Source: Pseudomonadota bacterium
GTDB taxonomy: Bacteria > Pseudomonadota > Alphaproteobacteria > Caulobacterales > Caulobacteraceae
Length of the DNA: 64,000 bases
Assembly: GCA_023451375.1 (NCBI GenBank)
Contig: JAEXZS010000097.1
Coordinates: 1-64,000, forward strand
Direction: 5' to 3'
The notes under the pieces were generated by a model. The model ran no database searches, was not told the DNA's origin, and was given only the letters and a program-made list of their open reading frames with translations. Shown here piece after piece: positions 8,005 to 17,105 of this stretch (its first letter is position 1; every line of letters starts with the position of its first letter). A program made the translations under genes and the position numbers.

Positions 8005-8907
8005 GTGGCCCGCCTTTTCGACGCCTACATCGTCGCCGACTGGACCGCCGCCGAAACGAAGAAGCTCGGCGACAACTCGCTGTGGATCGGCGTAGCCAAG
8101 CGCGACGTGCGCTTTCGCCTCTATGCCGAGACCCACAACGTCGCCACGCGGGCGGAAGGCGAGGCGTTGCTGAACAGCCTGCTGGCCGAGCACAAAAAGC
8201 GCGGCGACCGGGTGCTTGTCGGGCTGGACTTCAACTTCGGCTTTCCCGCGGGAACCGCCGCGCGCCTGAAGCTGGAGGGAACCCCCTGGCGGGCGTTGTG
8301 GAAGTTCCTGGCGACCAATGTCGTGGACAAGGCCGACAACACCAACAACCGCTATCAGGTCGCGGCCAAGATGAACCGGTTGATGACCGACGAAGCCTGG
8401 CCGTTCTGGGGCGCGCCGGCCAAGCAGGCGCAGCGCTGGCTGACCACCACCAAGCCGCCTCAAGGAACCGGCGACATCCTCGAGTTCCGCGCCACCGAGG
8501 ATGCGGCCCGCAAGGGACGGCTGCAGCCCAAGAGCGTCTGGCAGATGCACGGCGCCGGCGCCGTGGGCGGCCAGACGCTGGTCGGCGTGCCCGTCGTCCG
8601 TCGTCTGCTGGAGAAGCTTGGCCCTTCGGCCGCCGTCTGGCCGTTCGGCACCGGCTGGCGGGAGCTGACGCCCGCGGATGTCGAACCGCTGTCGGCGCTG
8701 GTGGTCGAGGTCTGGCCGTCCATGTTCGACGGCAAGCCGGCCGAGGGCGAGTACAAGGATCAGGCCCAGGTCCGGTCCACGGCCGAGGCCCTGGCGCGCA
8801 TGGACGACGCCGCCGAGCTGGGCCGCGCCTTCGCGCCGCCAAAGGGCGCGACGGCGGAGCTGATCGAGAAGGTCGAGCAGGAGGAGGGCTGGATCCTGGG
8901 CGCGTGA
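8005..8907 (+). CDS. Conserved hypothetical protein (RNase H-like fold suspected)
   Basis: 300 residues from a GTG at 8005. AAGGAG at 7993-7998 is a good ribosome-binding site six bases ahead and decides this start over the ATG at 7978. The N-terminus FDAYIVADWTAAETKK with a later VLVGLDFNFGFPAG resembles the paired Asp strands of DUF429-like RNase H folds. Some databases name similar proteins after cobalamin or molybdopterin synthesis without evidence, so I leave it unnamed. No signal peptide or membrane helix. It ends 31 bases before the converging efflux operon. Confidence 0.7.
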   Translation: MARLFDAYIVADWTAAETKKLGDNSLWIGVAKRDVRFRLYAETHNVATRAEGEALLNSLLAEHKKRGDRVLVGLDFNFGFPAGTAARLKLEGTPWRALWKFLATNVVDKADNTNNRYQVAAKMNRLMTDEAWPFWGAPAKQAQRWLTTTKPPQGTGDILEFRATEDAARKGRLQPKSVWQMHGAGAVGGQTLVGVPVVRRLLEKLGPSAAVWPFGTGWRELTPADVEPLSALVVEVWPSMFDGKPAEGEYKDQAQVRSTAEALARMDDAAELGRAFAPPKGATAELIEKVEQEEGWILGA

Positions 8908-8938
8908 GCCCGGGCCCTCCTCCCCTCGATCAGGCGGT

Positions 8939-10372
8939 TCAGGCCTCCGGCTGCCAGCCGCCCGCCAACGCCTTGAACAGGGCGATTTGGTACGTCGAGA
9001 CCAGCGCGTCGGATTGCGCCAACGCCGCTTCCGACTGGGCCAGGGTGCGTTCAGCGACCAGGACCGTCAGGAAGTTGTCGGCCCCGACCTCGAACCGCTG
9101 ACGCGACAGCTCGGTCGCGCGCGCGGCCTGGTCGCGGGCCTCCGTCAGGGCCGCGCGACGGTCCAGCTCGTTGGCGTAGTTGGACAGGGCCGTCTCCGTC
9201 TCCTGCAGCGCCGCCAGCACCGTCTGGTCGAAGGTGGCCAGCGCCGCGTCGGACCGGGCGCCCGCCGCTTCGATCCGCGCACGCGCGGCGAAGACGTTCG
9301 GGAACGACCAGCTGATCAGCGGACCGAAGCTGAAGCGAAAGTTCTCGTCGTCGCCGAGGCCATCCGAATCCAGCGCGGTCGAGCCGATCGATCCGCCCAG
9401 GCTGATGGACGGATAGAGGCTGGCGGTCGCCACGTTCACTCGCGCCGCCGCGCCGGCCAGTTCGGCCTCGGCCCGACGCACGTCAGGACGGCGGGCCAGC
9501 AGTTGCGCCCCGTCGCCGACCGGGATCGGCTGGCTCAACTGCGGCGGCCGGGTGCAGGCGGCCGCGGCCTGGCTGGCCTGCGAAGGCGTGACGCCCGTCA
9601 GCGTCGCCAGGCGGAACAGGGCCTCATTGCGGTTGGCGCGCAGCGTCGGCAAGGTGGCCGCGGTCTGCGCCACGGCGGCGCGGGCGCCGGCCACGTCCAG
9701 ACCGGTTCCGGCGCCGCCCTCCAACAGGCGTTCAGTCAGGCGCAGCGTGTCGCGCTGAAGCTCCAGGGTCCGCTCCGCCACCGCGATCTGAGCGTTGGCC
9801 GAGCAACTGTCGGCATAGGCCCGGGCCGTCTCGGCCGCGACCGTGACCCGGACCGTGGCGAAGGCGGCCTCGGCGGCGCGGACATCGGCGCGGGCGGCGC
9901 GGATGGTGGATTCCACCCGGCCGAACAGATCGATCTCGTACGCGGCGTCCAGACCGACGTCGTAGGTATCGATCTCCGGCGCCGCCTGTCCGGCGGGAAG
10001 GCCCTGCACGGTGGCCGCTGACGCCTGGCTGGTCTGATAGGCGGCGCTGGTGGTCGTGGTCGGGAACCGTCCGACCCGCGCCTCGGACAGCGAGGCCCGC
10101 ACGGCGCGCAGGTTGGCGAAGGCCGCTTCGAGTTCGTTGTTCTCGGCGAAGGCCTGCTGGATCAGGCCGTCCAGCGTCGGGTCGGCGTACAGCCGCCACC
10201 AGTCGTCGCGCGCCGGGGCGGCGGAGACGGCGGGATTGGCCGAGCCGATGAAGGCGCCCGTCCCCGCGGGGGGTAGGTCGGCGACGGGCGCCTTCGGCCC
10301 GACCGCGCAGGCCGACAGCAGGGCCGCGGCGCCGACGCTGGTCAGGAAGACGAGAGGCTTGGATCGGGTCAT
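8939..10372 (-). CDS. RND efflux outer-membrane lipoprotein, NodT/OprM family
   Basis: TolC-like outer-membrane channel of a tripartite pump, 477 residues. The lipobox LLSAC near residues 19-23 gives a lipidated Cys, followed by the family opening VGPK and DDWWRLYADPTLDGLIQQA. Two related halves of long helices (QTAATLPTLRANRNEALFRLATL; SYPSISLGG-type strand; ARATELSRQRFEVGADNFLTVL) are typical. The ATG at 10372 overlaps the TGA of the pump gene (ATGA), which fixes the start: the open frame runs far upstream inside the pump gene as a shadow. Third gene of the adaptor-pump-channel operon. Confidence 0.94.
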   Translation of the reverse strand: MTRSKPLVFLTSVGAAALLSACAVGPKAPVADLPPAGTGAFIGSANPAVSAAPARDDWWRLYADPTLDGLIQQAFAENNELEAAFANLRAVRASLSEARVGRFPTTTTSAAYQTSQASAATVQGLPAGQAAPEIDTYDVGLDAAYEIDLFGRVESTIRAARADVRAAEAAFATVRVTVAAETARAYADSCSANAQIAVAERTLELQRDTLRLTERLLEGGAGTGLDVAGARAAVAQTAATLPTLRANRNEALFRLATLTGVTPSQASQAAAACTRPPQLSQPIPVGDGAQLLARRPDVRRAEAELAGAAARVNVATASLYPSISLGGSIGSTALDSDGLGDDENFRFSFGPLISWSFPNVFAARARIEAAGARSDAALATFDQTVLAALQETETALSNYANELDRRAALTEARDQAARATELSRQRFEVGADNFLTVLVAERTLAQSEAALAQSDALVSTYQIALFKALAGGWQPEA

Positions 10373-13300
10373 CAGAGAGTTCCTCCCTGACCGGCCGGGG
10401 CCGGACGGTCGGGATCGGTCACGGTGGGGACGGTTTCCTGCTTCTTGCCCGGCGTGTTCGGCAGTCGAGCCGAGACCCCGCGCATCACGACGTAGAAGAC
10501 CGGCGTGAAGATCAGGCCGAAGAAGGTCACGCCCAGCATGCCGGAGAAGACCGACGTGCCCAGCGCCTGACGCATCTCCGCGCCCGGACCCGAGGCCAGC
10601 ATCAGCGGCACGACGCCGAGGATGAAGGCGAACGAGGTCATGAGGATCGGCCGCAGGCGGGTGCGGGCGGCGGACACGGCCGCGTCGAAGCGGTTCATGC
10701 CCTCGTCCTCGGCCTGCTTGGCGAACTCCACGATCAGGATCGCGTTCTTGGCCGCCAGCGCGATCAGGACGACCAGGCCGATCTGGACGAGGATGTTGTT
10801 GTCCAGGCCCCGGATGTTGATGCCGAGGATCGCCGCCAGCAGGCACATCGGCACGATCAGGATCACCGCCATGGGCAGGGTGAAGGCTTCGTACTGCGCC
10901 GCTAGCACCAGGAAGACGAACACCACCGACATCACGAAGATGAGGGCCGCGCCCGATCCCGCCGCCTTCTGCTGCAGCGCCAGTTCGGTCCATTCATAGC
11001 TGAACCCCTGCGGCAGCGTCTGTTCGGCCATGGTTTCCATGACCTCAAGCGCCTCGCCGGACGACACGCCGGCGGCCGGCTGGCCCTGGAGTTCGGAGGC
11101 CGGGAACAGGTTGTAGCGCACGATCCGCGACGGACCGGAATCTTCCCGCAGGTTCGCCACCGAACCGATCGGCACCATCTCGCCGGAGGCCGAGCGCGTC
11201 TTGAGGTTGGCGATGTCGGCGATGTCGTCGCGCGCCGTCGGCTCCGCCTGCGCCGTCACGCGGAAGGTGCGGCCCAGGAAGTTGAAGTCGTTGACGTAGG
11301 ACGAACCCAGATAGACGCCCATGGTGTCGAACACGGCCGACGGCTGGACGCCCAGCATCAGGGCCTTGTCGCGATCCACGTCCGCTTCGACGCGCGGCGA
11401 GCCGGTGTTGTAGGTCGAGAAGACCTGATTCACCTGGTCCGGCGCCTGGGCGGCCGTCCCCATCATGGCGAAGGTCGCCCCCTCCAGCGCGCGGTAGCCG
11501 GCGCCCGAGGTGTCCTGAACCATCATCTTGAAGCCGTTGCCGTTGCCCAGGCCCTGGACCGCCGGCGGGGCGATGACGAAGATGTTGGCCTCCTCGATCG
11601 AGCCCGTCGCCATGGTGATGGCGCCGGCCAGGGCCGTGGCGGCCTCCTCGCGCGTCCGCTCCGCGTGCGGCTTCAGCCGGACGAAGATGGTCGCGGCGTT
11701 GGAGCCGAAGCTGAAGCTGGAGCCGTCCAGGCCTGCGAAGGCCACGGTGCCGTCCACGCCTTCGGTGCCCTGGATGATCTCGCGGGCGCGGCTCATCACC
11801 GCCTCCGTCCGATCCAGCGAGGCGCCGGCGGGCAGCTGGATGACGCCGATCAGGAAGCCCTGGTCCTGCTCCGGGATGAAGCCGGTCGGCGTGTCCAGCA
11901 GGCGCCAGGCGGTGACGCCCAGCAGGCCGACATAGACGATCAGCACGATGGTCACGGTGCGCACCAGCCGGGCGGTCAGGCGGCCGTACTTGTCCGACAG
12001 CCAGTCGAAGCCTTCGTTGAACTTACGGCCGGCCCAGCCGCCGTAATACATCACCGAACCCAGCAGGCCGGGCTTGCGGGCGTGCTCGTCGTGCGCCTTG
12101 TGCGGCTTCAGCAGCAGGGCGGCCATGGCCGGCGACAATGTCAGCGACACAAACAGCGAGATGACCGAGGCGGCCGCGATGACGACGGCGAACTGGCGAT
12201 AGAAGATGCCCGGGATGCCCGGCACGAACATGGTCGGCACGAACACGGACACCAGCACCAGGCCGATGGCGATCAGGGCGCCCGAAACCTCCTGCATCGA
12301 GCGATAGGCGGCTTCCTTGGGCGTCAGCCCCTCGCGCAGCGCCCGCTCGACGTTCTCGACCACGACGATGGCGTCATCGACCACGATGCCGACCGCCAGC
12401 ACCAGCGCGAACAGCGACAGGGAGTTGATCGAATAGCCCAGCGCCAGCTGCACCGCGAAGGTGCCGACCAGGGCGATCGGGATGGCGACGATGGGAATGA
12501 TGGCCGCGCGCCAGGTCTGCAGGAAGACCATGACCACGATCACGACCAGGACGACGGCTTCCAGCAGGGTATGCTGCACCGACTCCACCGAGGCGGCGAC
12601 GAACTCCGTCGGATTGTAGGGCACCGAGATGTTCATCCCTTGCGGGATGTCGGCCTTGACGGCCTCGACCTCCGCCAGGACGCGCTCGGCCGTGCCCAGG
12701 GCGTTGGCTCCCGGCTGCTGGACGATGGCGATGCCGACGCCAAGCTGGCCGTCGAAGAAGCCGCGGATGCCATAGTCCTGGGCGCCGAGCTCGATCCGCG
12801 CCACGTCGCGCAGATAGGTGACGCGCCCCTGTTGGTCGGTCTTGAGGACGACGTTGGCGAACTCATTCGGGTCGGTCAGACGGCCCTGGACCTGCACCGG
12901 CAGCTGGAAGGCCGCGGCGCTGTTCGGGAACGGCGGCTGGCCGATGGAGCCGGCCGCGGCCTGGACGTTCTGGGCGCGCAGGGCGGCGACGATGTCGGGA
13001 CCGGTAAGGCCGCGCTCGGCCGCCTTGGCAGGGTCGATCCAGACGCGCATCGAATAGTTGCCGCCGCCGAACACCTGGACCTGGCCGACGCCGTCGATCC
13101 GCAGCAGGCGGTCGCGCAGCGTGGAGTTGGCGTAGTTGCCGACGTAGTCGTTATCCAGCGTCCCGTCGGGCGAGGTCAGCCCCAAGATCATCAGGAAGCC
13201 GCTCTCGGCCTTATTCACCGTGATGCCGGTCTGGCGGACGGCCTCGGGAAGCCGCGGCTCCGCCAGGGCGACCCGGTTCTGGACCAGCACCTGGGCGTCA

Positions 13301-13608
13301 TCCAGATCGGTGCCCGGGTTGAAGGTCACGGTGATCGCCACCGCCCCGTCCGAGGTTGAGGACGAGGTGATGTAGAGCATGTTTTCGACGCCGTTCACCT
13401 CCTGCTCGATCGGCGCGGCGACGGTCTCGGCCAGGGTCTCGGCCGAAGCGCCCGGATAGGCGGCGTTGATGGTGATCGTGGGCGGTGCGATCTCCGGATA
13501 CTGCGACAGCGGCAGCAGCGGATAGGCGAAGACGCCGATGATCGTGATCACCACCGACAGGACGAGCGCGAAGATCGGCCGGTCGATGAAGAAACGGGAG
13601 ATGTTCAT
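10372..13608 (-). CDS. RND multidrug efflux pump, HAE1 (AcrB-like)
   Basis: Inner-membrane proton-driven drug exporter of 1078 residues, a little longer than AcrB. The N-terminus MNISRFFIDRPIFALVLSVVI is the standard HAE1 opening. TM4 has the proton-relay pair in LAVGIVVDDAIVVVENVER (about residue 405), followed by the loop LREGLTPKEAA. A C-terminal membrane block (QIGLVVLIALAAKNAILIVEFA) and GVTFFGLIFTPVFYVVM complete the fold. It sits 3 bases after the adaptor gene and overlaps the channel gene by 4 bases. Control is probably by the divergent TetR gene. The drug spectrum cannot be read from sequence. Confidence 0.96.
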   Translation of the reverse strand: MNISRFFIDRPIFALVLSVVITIIGVFAYPLLPLSQYPEIAPPTITINAAYPGASAETLAETVAAPIEQEVNGVENMLYITSSSTSDGAVAITVTFNPGTDLDDAQVLVQNRVALAEPRLPEAVRQTGITVNKAESGFLMILGLTSPDGTLDNDYVGNYANSTLRDRLLRIDGVGQVQVFGGGNYSMRVWIDPAKAAERGLTGPDIVAALRAQNVQAAAGSIGQPPFPNSAAAFQLPVQVQGRLTDPNEFANVVLKTDQQGRVTYLRDVARIELGAQDYGIRGFFDGQLGVGIAIVQQPGANALGTAERVLAEVEAVKADIPQGMNISVPYNPTEFVAASVESVQHTLLEAVVLVVIVVMVFLQTWRAAIIPIVAIPIALVGTFAVQLALGYSINSLSLFALVLAVGIVVDDAIVVVENVERALREGLTPKEAAYRSMQEVSGALIAIGLVLVSVFVPTMFVPGIPGIFYRQFAVVIAAASVISLFVSLTLSPAMAALLLKPHKAHDEHARKPGLLGSVMYYGGWAGRKFNEGFDWLSDKYGRLTARLVRTVTIVLIVYVGLLGVTAWRLLDTPTGFIPEQDQGFLIGVIQLPAGASLDRTEAVMSRAREIIQGTEGVDGTVAFAGLDGSSFSFGSNAATIFVRLKPHAERTREEAATALAGAITMATGSIEEANIFVIAPPAVQGLGNGNGFKMMVQDTSGAGYRALEGATFAMMGTAAQAPDQVNQVFSTYNTGSPRVEADVDRDKALMLGVQPSAVFDTMGVYLGSSYVNDFNFLGRTFRVTAQAEPTARDDIADIANLKTRSASGEMVPIGSVANLREDSGPSRIVRYNLFPASELQGQPAAGVSSGEALEVMETMAEQTLPQGFSYEWTELALQQKAAGSGAALIFVMSVVFVFLVLAAQYEAFTLPMAVILIVPMCLLAAILGINIRGLDNNILVQIGLVVLIALAAKNAILIVEFAKQAEDEGMNRFDAAVSAARTRLRPILMTSFAFILGVVPLMLASGPGAEMRQALGTSVFSGMLGVTFFGLIFTPVFYVVMRGVSARLPNTPGKKQETVPTVTDPDRPAPAGQGGTL

Positions 13609-13611
13609 GGA

Positions 13612-14823
13612 TCAGTCGCCGCTCGACAGGCTGTTGGCGAAGGAGGCGGTCGACGCCGGCGCGGCCTGGGTGACCGGGCCCTGGGCGGCCTGTTCCTGCT
13701 GCTGGACCGGCTGGATGCGGCCGTTCTGCGGGGTGACCTTGGCCCCCGGCTGAGCGGCGCGCTGAAGGCCGGCGATAATGACGCGGTCGGTCGGCGCCAG
13801 GCCCGACTTGATCACCCGCAGCCCCTGGACAACCGGTCCCAGCTGCACCGTCTTCGGCGTCACCGAGCCGTCCTGGGCGACGACATAGACGGTGCGGCGG
13901 GCCTGGTCGGTCGAGATGGCCGTGTCCGGCACCAGCAGGGCGTCATAGGCCTCGGCGCCGGCCACCTGGGCGCGGCCGAACATGCCCGGACGCAGGAAGC
14001 CGTCGGCGTTCGGCACGATGGCGCGCAAGCGGATCACGCCCGATCCCGTATCGATGCGGTTGTCCGAGAAGTCGAGACGGCCGGTGTGGCTGAATTGGGC
14101 CTCGTCCTGCAGGCGGATGCGGACCGGCGCGCCCTGGTTGGACCCGCCCTCGCGCATGTACTTCAGCGCCAAGGCTTCCGAACCGTCGAAGACGAAGTGG
14201 ATCGGCCCGCCCGACACGATGGTGGTCAGCACGTCGCCCGCCGAGGAGCCGCCGGCGATCAGGTTGCCCGGATCGACGCGGCGGTCCGAAACGCGCCCCG
14301 ACACCGGCGCCGTGACGCGGGTGTATTCGAGGTTCAGCTGGGCCGTGCGCGTCGCCGCATTGGCGGCGGCCAGGTTGGCCTCGGCCGCGTCGACCGCCGC
14401 CTTGTTGGAGTCATACTCGGCCTGCGACACCGCCTGCGAGGCCAGCAGGGTCTCGCTGCGGGCCAGGTTGGCGCGCGCCAGGCCCAGTTGCGACTGGGCC
14501 TGGGCGACCTGGGCGCGGGCCTGAGCCAGGGCGGCCTGGGCCGGGCGCGGATCCAGGGTGAACAGCAGCTGGCCGCGCTGGACCATCTGGCCGTCGCGGA
14601 AGTGGACCGCTTGGATGTAGCCGCCGACCCGCGCGCGCACGTCCACCGACTCGACCGCCTCGAAGCGGCCGGTGAACTCGTCCCAGTCGACCACCTGCTG
14701 GCGCAGCGGCGTGGCCACCGTCACCGGCGGGGCGCCCGGGGCCTGCCCCTCCGCGCCCTGCGAGCATCCATAAAGCGCGCCCGTCATCATGACGGACACG
14801 GCCGCGATCTTCAGCCTGCGCAT
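13612..14823 (-). CDS. RND efflux periplasmic adaptor (membrane fusion protein)
   Basis: AcrA-like adaptor linking pump and outer-membrane channel, 403 residues. A lipobox (GALYGC) near residues 17-22 predicts a lipid anchor. Then come the barrel-sandwich strand (VGGYIQAVHFRDGQMVQRGQLLF), a helical hairpin rich in Ala/Gln (ALAQARAQVAQAQSQLGLARANL), the second lipoyl half (YTRVTAPVSGRVSDRRVDPGNL) and a C-terminal membrane-proximal domain. The ATG at 14823 gives MRRLKIAAV. The frame stays open to 14937 but crosses the putative operator region. First gene of the efflux operon, divergent from the TetR gene across 164 bases. Confidence 0.95.
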   Translation of the reverse strand: MRRLKIAAVSVMMTGALYGCSQGAEGQAPGAPPVTVATPLRQQVVDWDEFTGRFEAVESVDVRARVGGYIQAVHFRDGQMVQRGQLLFTLDPRPAQAALAQARAQVAQAQSQLGLARANLARSETLLASQAVSQAEYDSNKAAVDAAEANLAAANAATRTAQLNLEYTRVTAPVSGRVSDRRVDPGNLIAGGSSAGDVLTTIVSGGPIHFVFDGSEALALKYMREGGSNQGAPVRIRLQDEAQFSHTGRLDFSDNRIDTGSGVIRLRAIVPNADGFLRPGMFGRAQVAGAEAYDALLVPDTAISTDQARRTVYVVAQDGSVTPKTVQLGPVVQGLRVIKSGLAPTDRVIIAGLQRAAQPGAKVTPQNGRIQPVQQQEQAAQGPVTQAAPASTASFANSLSSGD

Positions 14824-14891
14824 CTGCGCGTACTCCCTGTCGGAGGCAAATCCCTGTCGAAGCGGACGGAGGGCCGATGGGGAGTCGGGCC

Positions 14892-14950
14892 TGTCAACGC
14901 TTGGTGACTTAATGGTGAGATGGGCGACGCTTGTCAACGGTCGATGACAA
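14892..14950. promoter_or_regulatory. Two copies of an inverted-repeat word, candidate TetR operators
   Basis: TGTCAACG-n5-TGAC occurs twice, at 14892-14908 and 14932-14948, with start-to-start spacing of 40 bases. The second extends to TTGTCA-n8-TGACAA (14931-14950), a clean inverted repeat. They fill the gap between the efflux operon and the divergent TetR gene, where a local repressor would bind. Binding is inferred. Confidence 0.55.
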
Positions 14951-14987
14951 AGCCATATGTCTCTTACGGTTATTTTAGATTGGAGTT

Positions 14988-15566
14988 GTGACGATCTTGT
15001 TGTGCCCCGGCCCTCGCCCGAGAAACGCCGCCGCCACCCGCACGGCCATTCTCGACGCCGCGCGCGAGCGTTTCGCCGCCGAGAGCTACGACGATGTCGG
15101 CATGCGTGACATCGCTCGCGACGTGGGCGTCGACGCGGCCCTGATCAGCCGTTACTTCGGCTCCAAGGACGACCTGTTCCTGGCCGCGCTGGAAAGCTGC
15201 GGCGACGGCAGCGCCCTGATGCAGGGCGACAAGGCGGAGTTCGGCCGCCGCGTGGCGCATGAGATCGTCTTCGAGCCCAAGAAGGCCGACAAGCTGAAGG
15301 GCATGTCCATCATGCTCCGCTCGATCGGCTCCAACCGAGCCTCCGAAATGGTCCAGACCACCTGCGCCGCCCAGTTCTTCGGTCCCCTGCAGGACTGGCT
15401 GGGCGGTCCGGACGCCACCGTCCGCGCGCGTCTACTGGCCGGCTTCATCATGGGCATGTCGATCAGCCGCGAGCTGGGCGGCGGCAGCTTCGACCTCGAC
15501 CCCGCCGAATGCGAGCGCATGCGCGACCGCCTGGCCGTCATTCTTCAGGCCCTGATCGACAACTGA
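14988..15566 (+). CDS. TetR/AcrR family transcriptional regulator
   Basis: Probable repressor of the divergent efflux operon, 192 residues. The N-terminal HTH reads TRTAILDAARERFAAESYDDVGMRDIARDVGVDAALISRYFGSKDDLFLAAL (about residues 18-69). The C-terminal ligand domain ends with the SRELGGGSFDLDPAE region common in efflux TetRs (TetR_C_17-like). The start is uncertain: GTG at 14988 is used, but GGAG at 14982-14985 is only 2 bases away from it, while TTG codons at 14997 and 15000 have better spacing. All give a complete HTH. Convergent with the sugar MFS gene through a shared terminator. Confidence 0.92.
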   Translation: MTILLCPGPRPRNAAATRTAILDAARERFAAESYDDVGMRDIARDVGVDAALISRYFGSKDDLFLAALESCGDGSALMQGDKAEFGRRVAHEIVFEPKKADKLKGMSIMLRSIGSNRASEMVQTTCAAQFFGPLQDWLGGPDATVRARLLAGFIMGMSISRELGGGSFDLDPAECERMRDRLAVILQALIDN

Positions 15567-15584
15567 AACGGTGGCGCAATTAGA

Positions 15585-15613
15585 AAGGGGCGCGGATTTC
15601 GTCCGCGCCCCTT
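15585..15613. terminator. Bidirectional terminator between tetR and the sugar MFS gene
   Basis: A perfect 12-bp stem (aaggggcgcgga / tccgcgcccctt) around TTTCG, with A-rich flank on one side and T-rich on the other. It lies between two converging stop codons, so it can serve both genes. Confidence 0.8.
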
Positions 15614-15632
15614 CTGCTTGCCTGTGGTGGGA

Positions 15633-16913
15633 TCAGTGCGGCGACGGCGCCGCCACCACATCCGCGTCCCGCACCTTGGTCCGCGCCGCCGCGATGGCGA
15701 AGACCGTCAGACCGACATAGCCCAGCATCGGCACGATGAAGGCCGGCTGCAGCGCGCCCGCCGCGTCGGCGATGCGCGCCGCCACTTGCGGCAGCAAGGC
15801 CCCGCCGATGATGCCGAACACCAGCAGGCCCGAGGTGGCCGAGGTCGGCGCCGTCGACCGCTCCAGCGTCAGGGTGAAGATGGTCGGGAACATGATCGAG
15901 TTGAACAGGCCGATCGACAGGGCCGCATAGGCCGCCGTCGGCCCGCCGACCTGGCTCACGATCAGGCACAGCAGGGCCGCGACCACGGTGCAGAAGGCCA
16001 GCACGATCCCCGCCGGCACGCGCGTGAGCACCGCCGAACCGATGAAGCGGCCGATCATGGCCCCGCCCCAGTACAGGGCGACCATCTTGCCCGCCGTCTC
16101 GATCGGGGCGTTCAGCACGTCCGGGCTTTCCAGGAAGTTGGTCAGCATGCCGCCGATCGCCACCTCGGCCCCGACATAGAGGAAGATGGCCAGGGCGCCG
16201 AACACCGCCCAAGGCGAGGAGAGCGCCTTCAGCGGGGACACGGCTTCCGTCGCGACGGGGGCGGCGGCGTTGATCTTCTTGCGCGCGGTGAAGATGAAGA
16301 CCGCGATCAGGGCGAAGAAGGCGCCCATGCCCAGGAAGGCCATGTCGATGCTGCGCAGCGACTGGCTGCGCGTCGCCGCCGTCACCACCGCCCCGGCGGC
16401 GAACACCCCGCCGGTCAGCAGCACGTGCGACCCCAGCCACGGCCCGATCGTGGTGCCCAGCGAGTTGAAGGCCTGCGACAGGTTCAGCCGCATGTGCGAA
16501 CCCTTGCGCGTGCCCAGCTCGGCCACCAGCGGATTGGCCGCGACCTGCAGCAGCGTCACGCCCGAGGCGATGACGAACAGGGCCAGCAGCACGCCCGGAT
16601 ACCAGTCCGCCGCCGTCGCCGCCGGCACGATCAGGCAGCCCGCCACCATCACGATCAGCGCGCCGATGATCGACCGGCTGTAGCCCAGCTTGCCCAGCAC
16701 GGACGCCGCCGGCAGCGACATCAGCCCATAGGCGATGAACCAGGCGAAGGTGGTCAGGAAGGCTTCGGCGTTGTTCAGGTCGAACACGCGTTTCACCGCC
16801 GCGATCAGCGGATCGATCAGCGAGGTGGCGAAGCCCCAGGCGAAGAAGAGCGTCGTCACATAGGCGAAGGCCAGGCCCGCGCCCTTGGGACGGGCGGCGT
16901 CGGATGCGGTCAT
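15633..16913 (-). CDS. Sugar MFS transporter, FucP-like
   Basis: Inner-membrane sugar:H+ symporter, 426 residues with about 12 hydrophobic helices. The opening FAYVTTLFFAWGFATSLIDPLI and the segment LLQVAANPLVAELGTRKGSHMRLNLSQAFNSLGTTIGP are characteristic of the FucP / glucose-galactose group. The ATG at 16913 (MTASDAARPKG) is chosen over the longer open frame. It follows the TonB receptor gene on the same strand after about 190 bases and a terminator, so it has its own promoter or partial readthrough. In this setting glucose released from maltodextrins is a likely substrate, by inference. Confidence 0.88.
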   Translation of the reverse strand: MTASDAARPKGAGLAFAYVTTLFFAWGFATSLIDPLIAAVKRVFDLNNAEAFLTTFAWFIAYGLMSLPAASVLGKLGYSRSIIGALIVMVAGCLIVPAATAADWYPGVLLALFVIASGVTLLQVAANPLVAELGTRKGSHMRLNLSQAFNSLGTTIGPWLGSHVLLTGGVFAAGAVVTAATRSQSLRSIDMAFLGMGAFFALIAVFIFTARKKINAAAPVATEAVSPLKALSSPWAVFGALAIFLYVGAEVAIGGMLTNFLESPDVLNAPIETAGKMVALYWGGAMIGRFIGSAVLTRVPAGIVLAFCTVVAALLCLIVSQVGGPTAAYAALSIGLFNSIMFPTIFTLTLERSTAPTSATSGLLVFGIIGGALLPQVAARIADAAGALQPAFIVPMLGYVGLTVFAIAAARTKVRDADVVAAPSPH

Positions 16914-17051
16914 GCGGATGGGTCCCCCTGCAGAGATGGATCTTCGCCACGCTGGGCCGCGCGGTTCTTGACTGTCTGGTTCCGACATCGGCGACGCGCC
17001 GTCCAGCCGAATTCCCGGTCCTGTAACGAAACTTTTGGAAGCGCCTGCACG

Positions 17052-17084
17052 CAAAGAAATGGCCGCCCCGTTTCCGAAGCGGCC
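17052..17084 (-). terminator. Intrinsic terminator after the TonB receptor gene
   Basis: On the minus strand, GGCCGC pairs with GCGGCC across a 12-base loop and is followed by ATTTCTTTG. It sits 22 bases beyond the receptor stop codon and separates it from the sugar MFS gene. Confidence 0.6.
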
Positions 17085-17105
17085 AGTTGGCTCAGTTGAG
17101 GAAGA

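Noticed and set aside
8939..10993. 684-residue frame including the outer-membrane lipoprotein
   Set aside because: Only the part from 10372 has the lipobox and NodT/OprM motifs; the upstream part lies within the pump gene in another frame.
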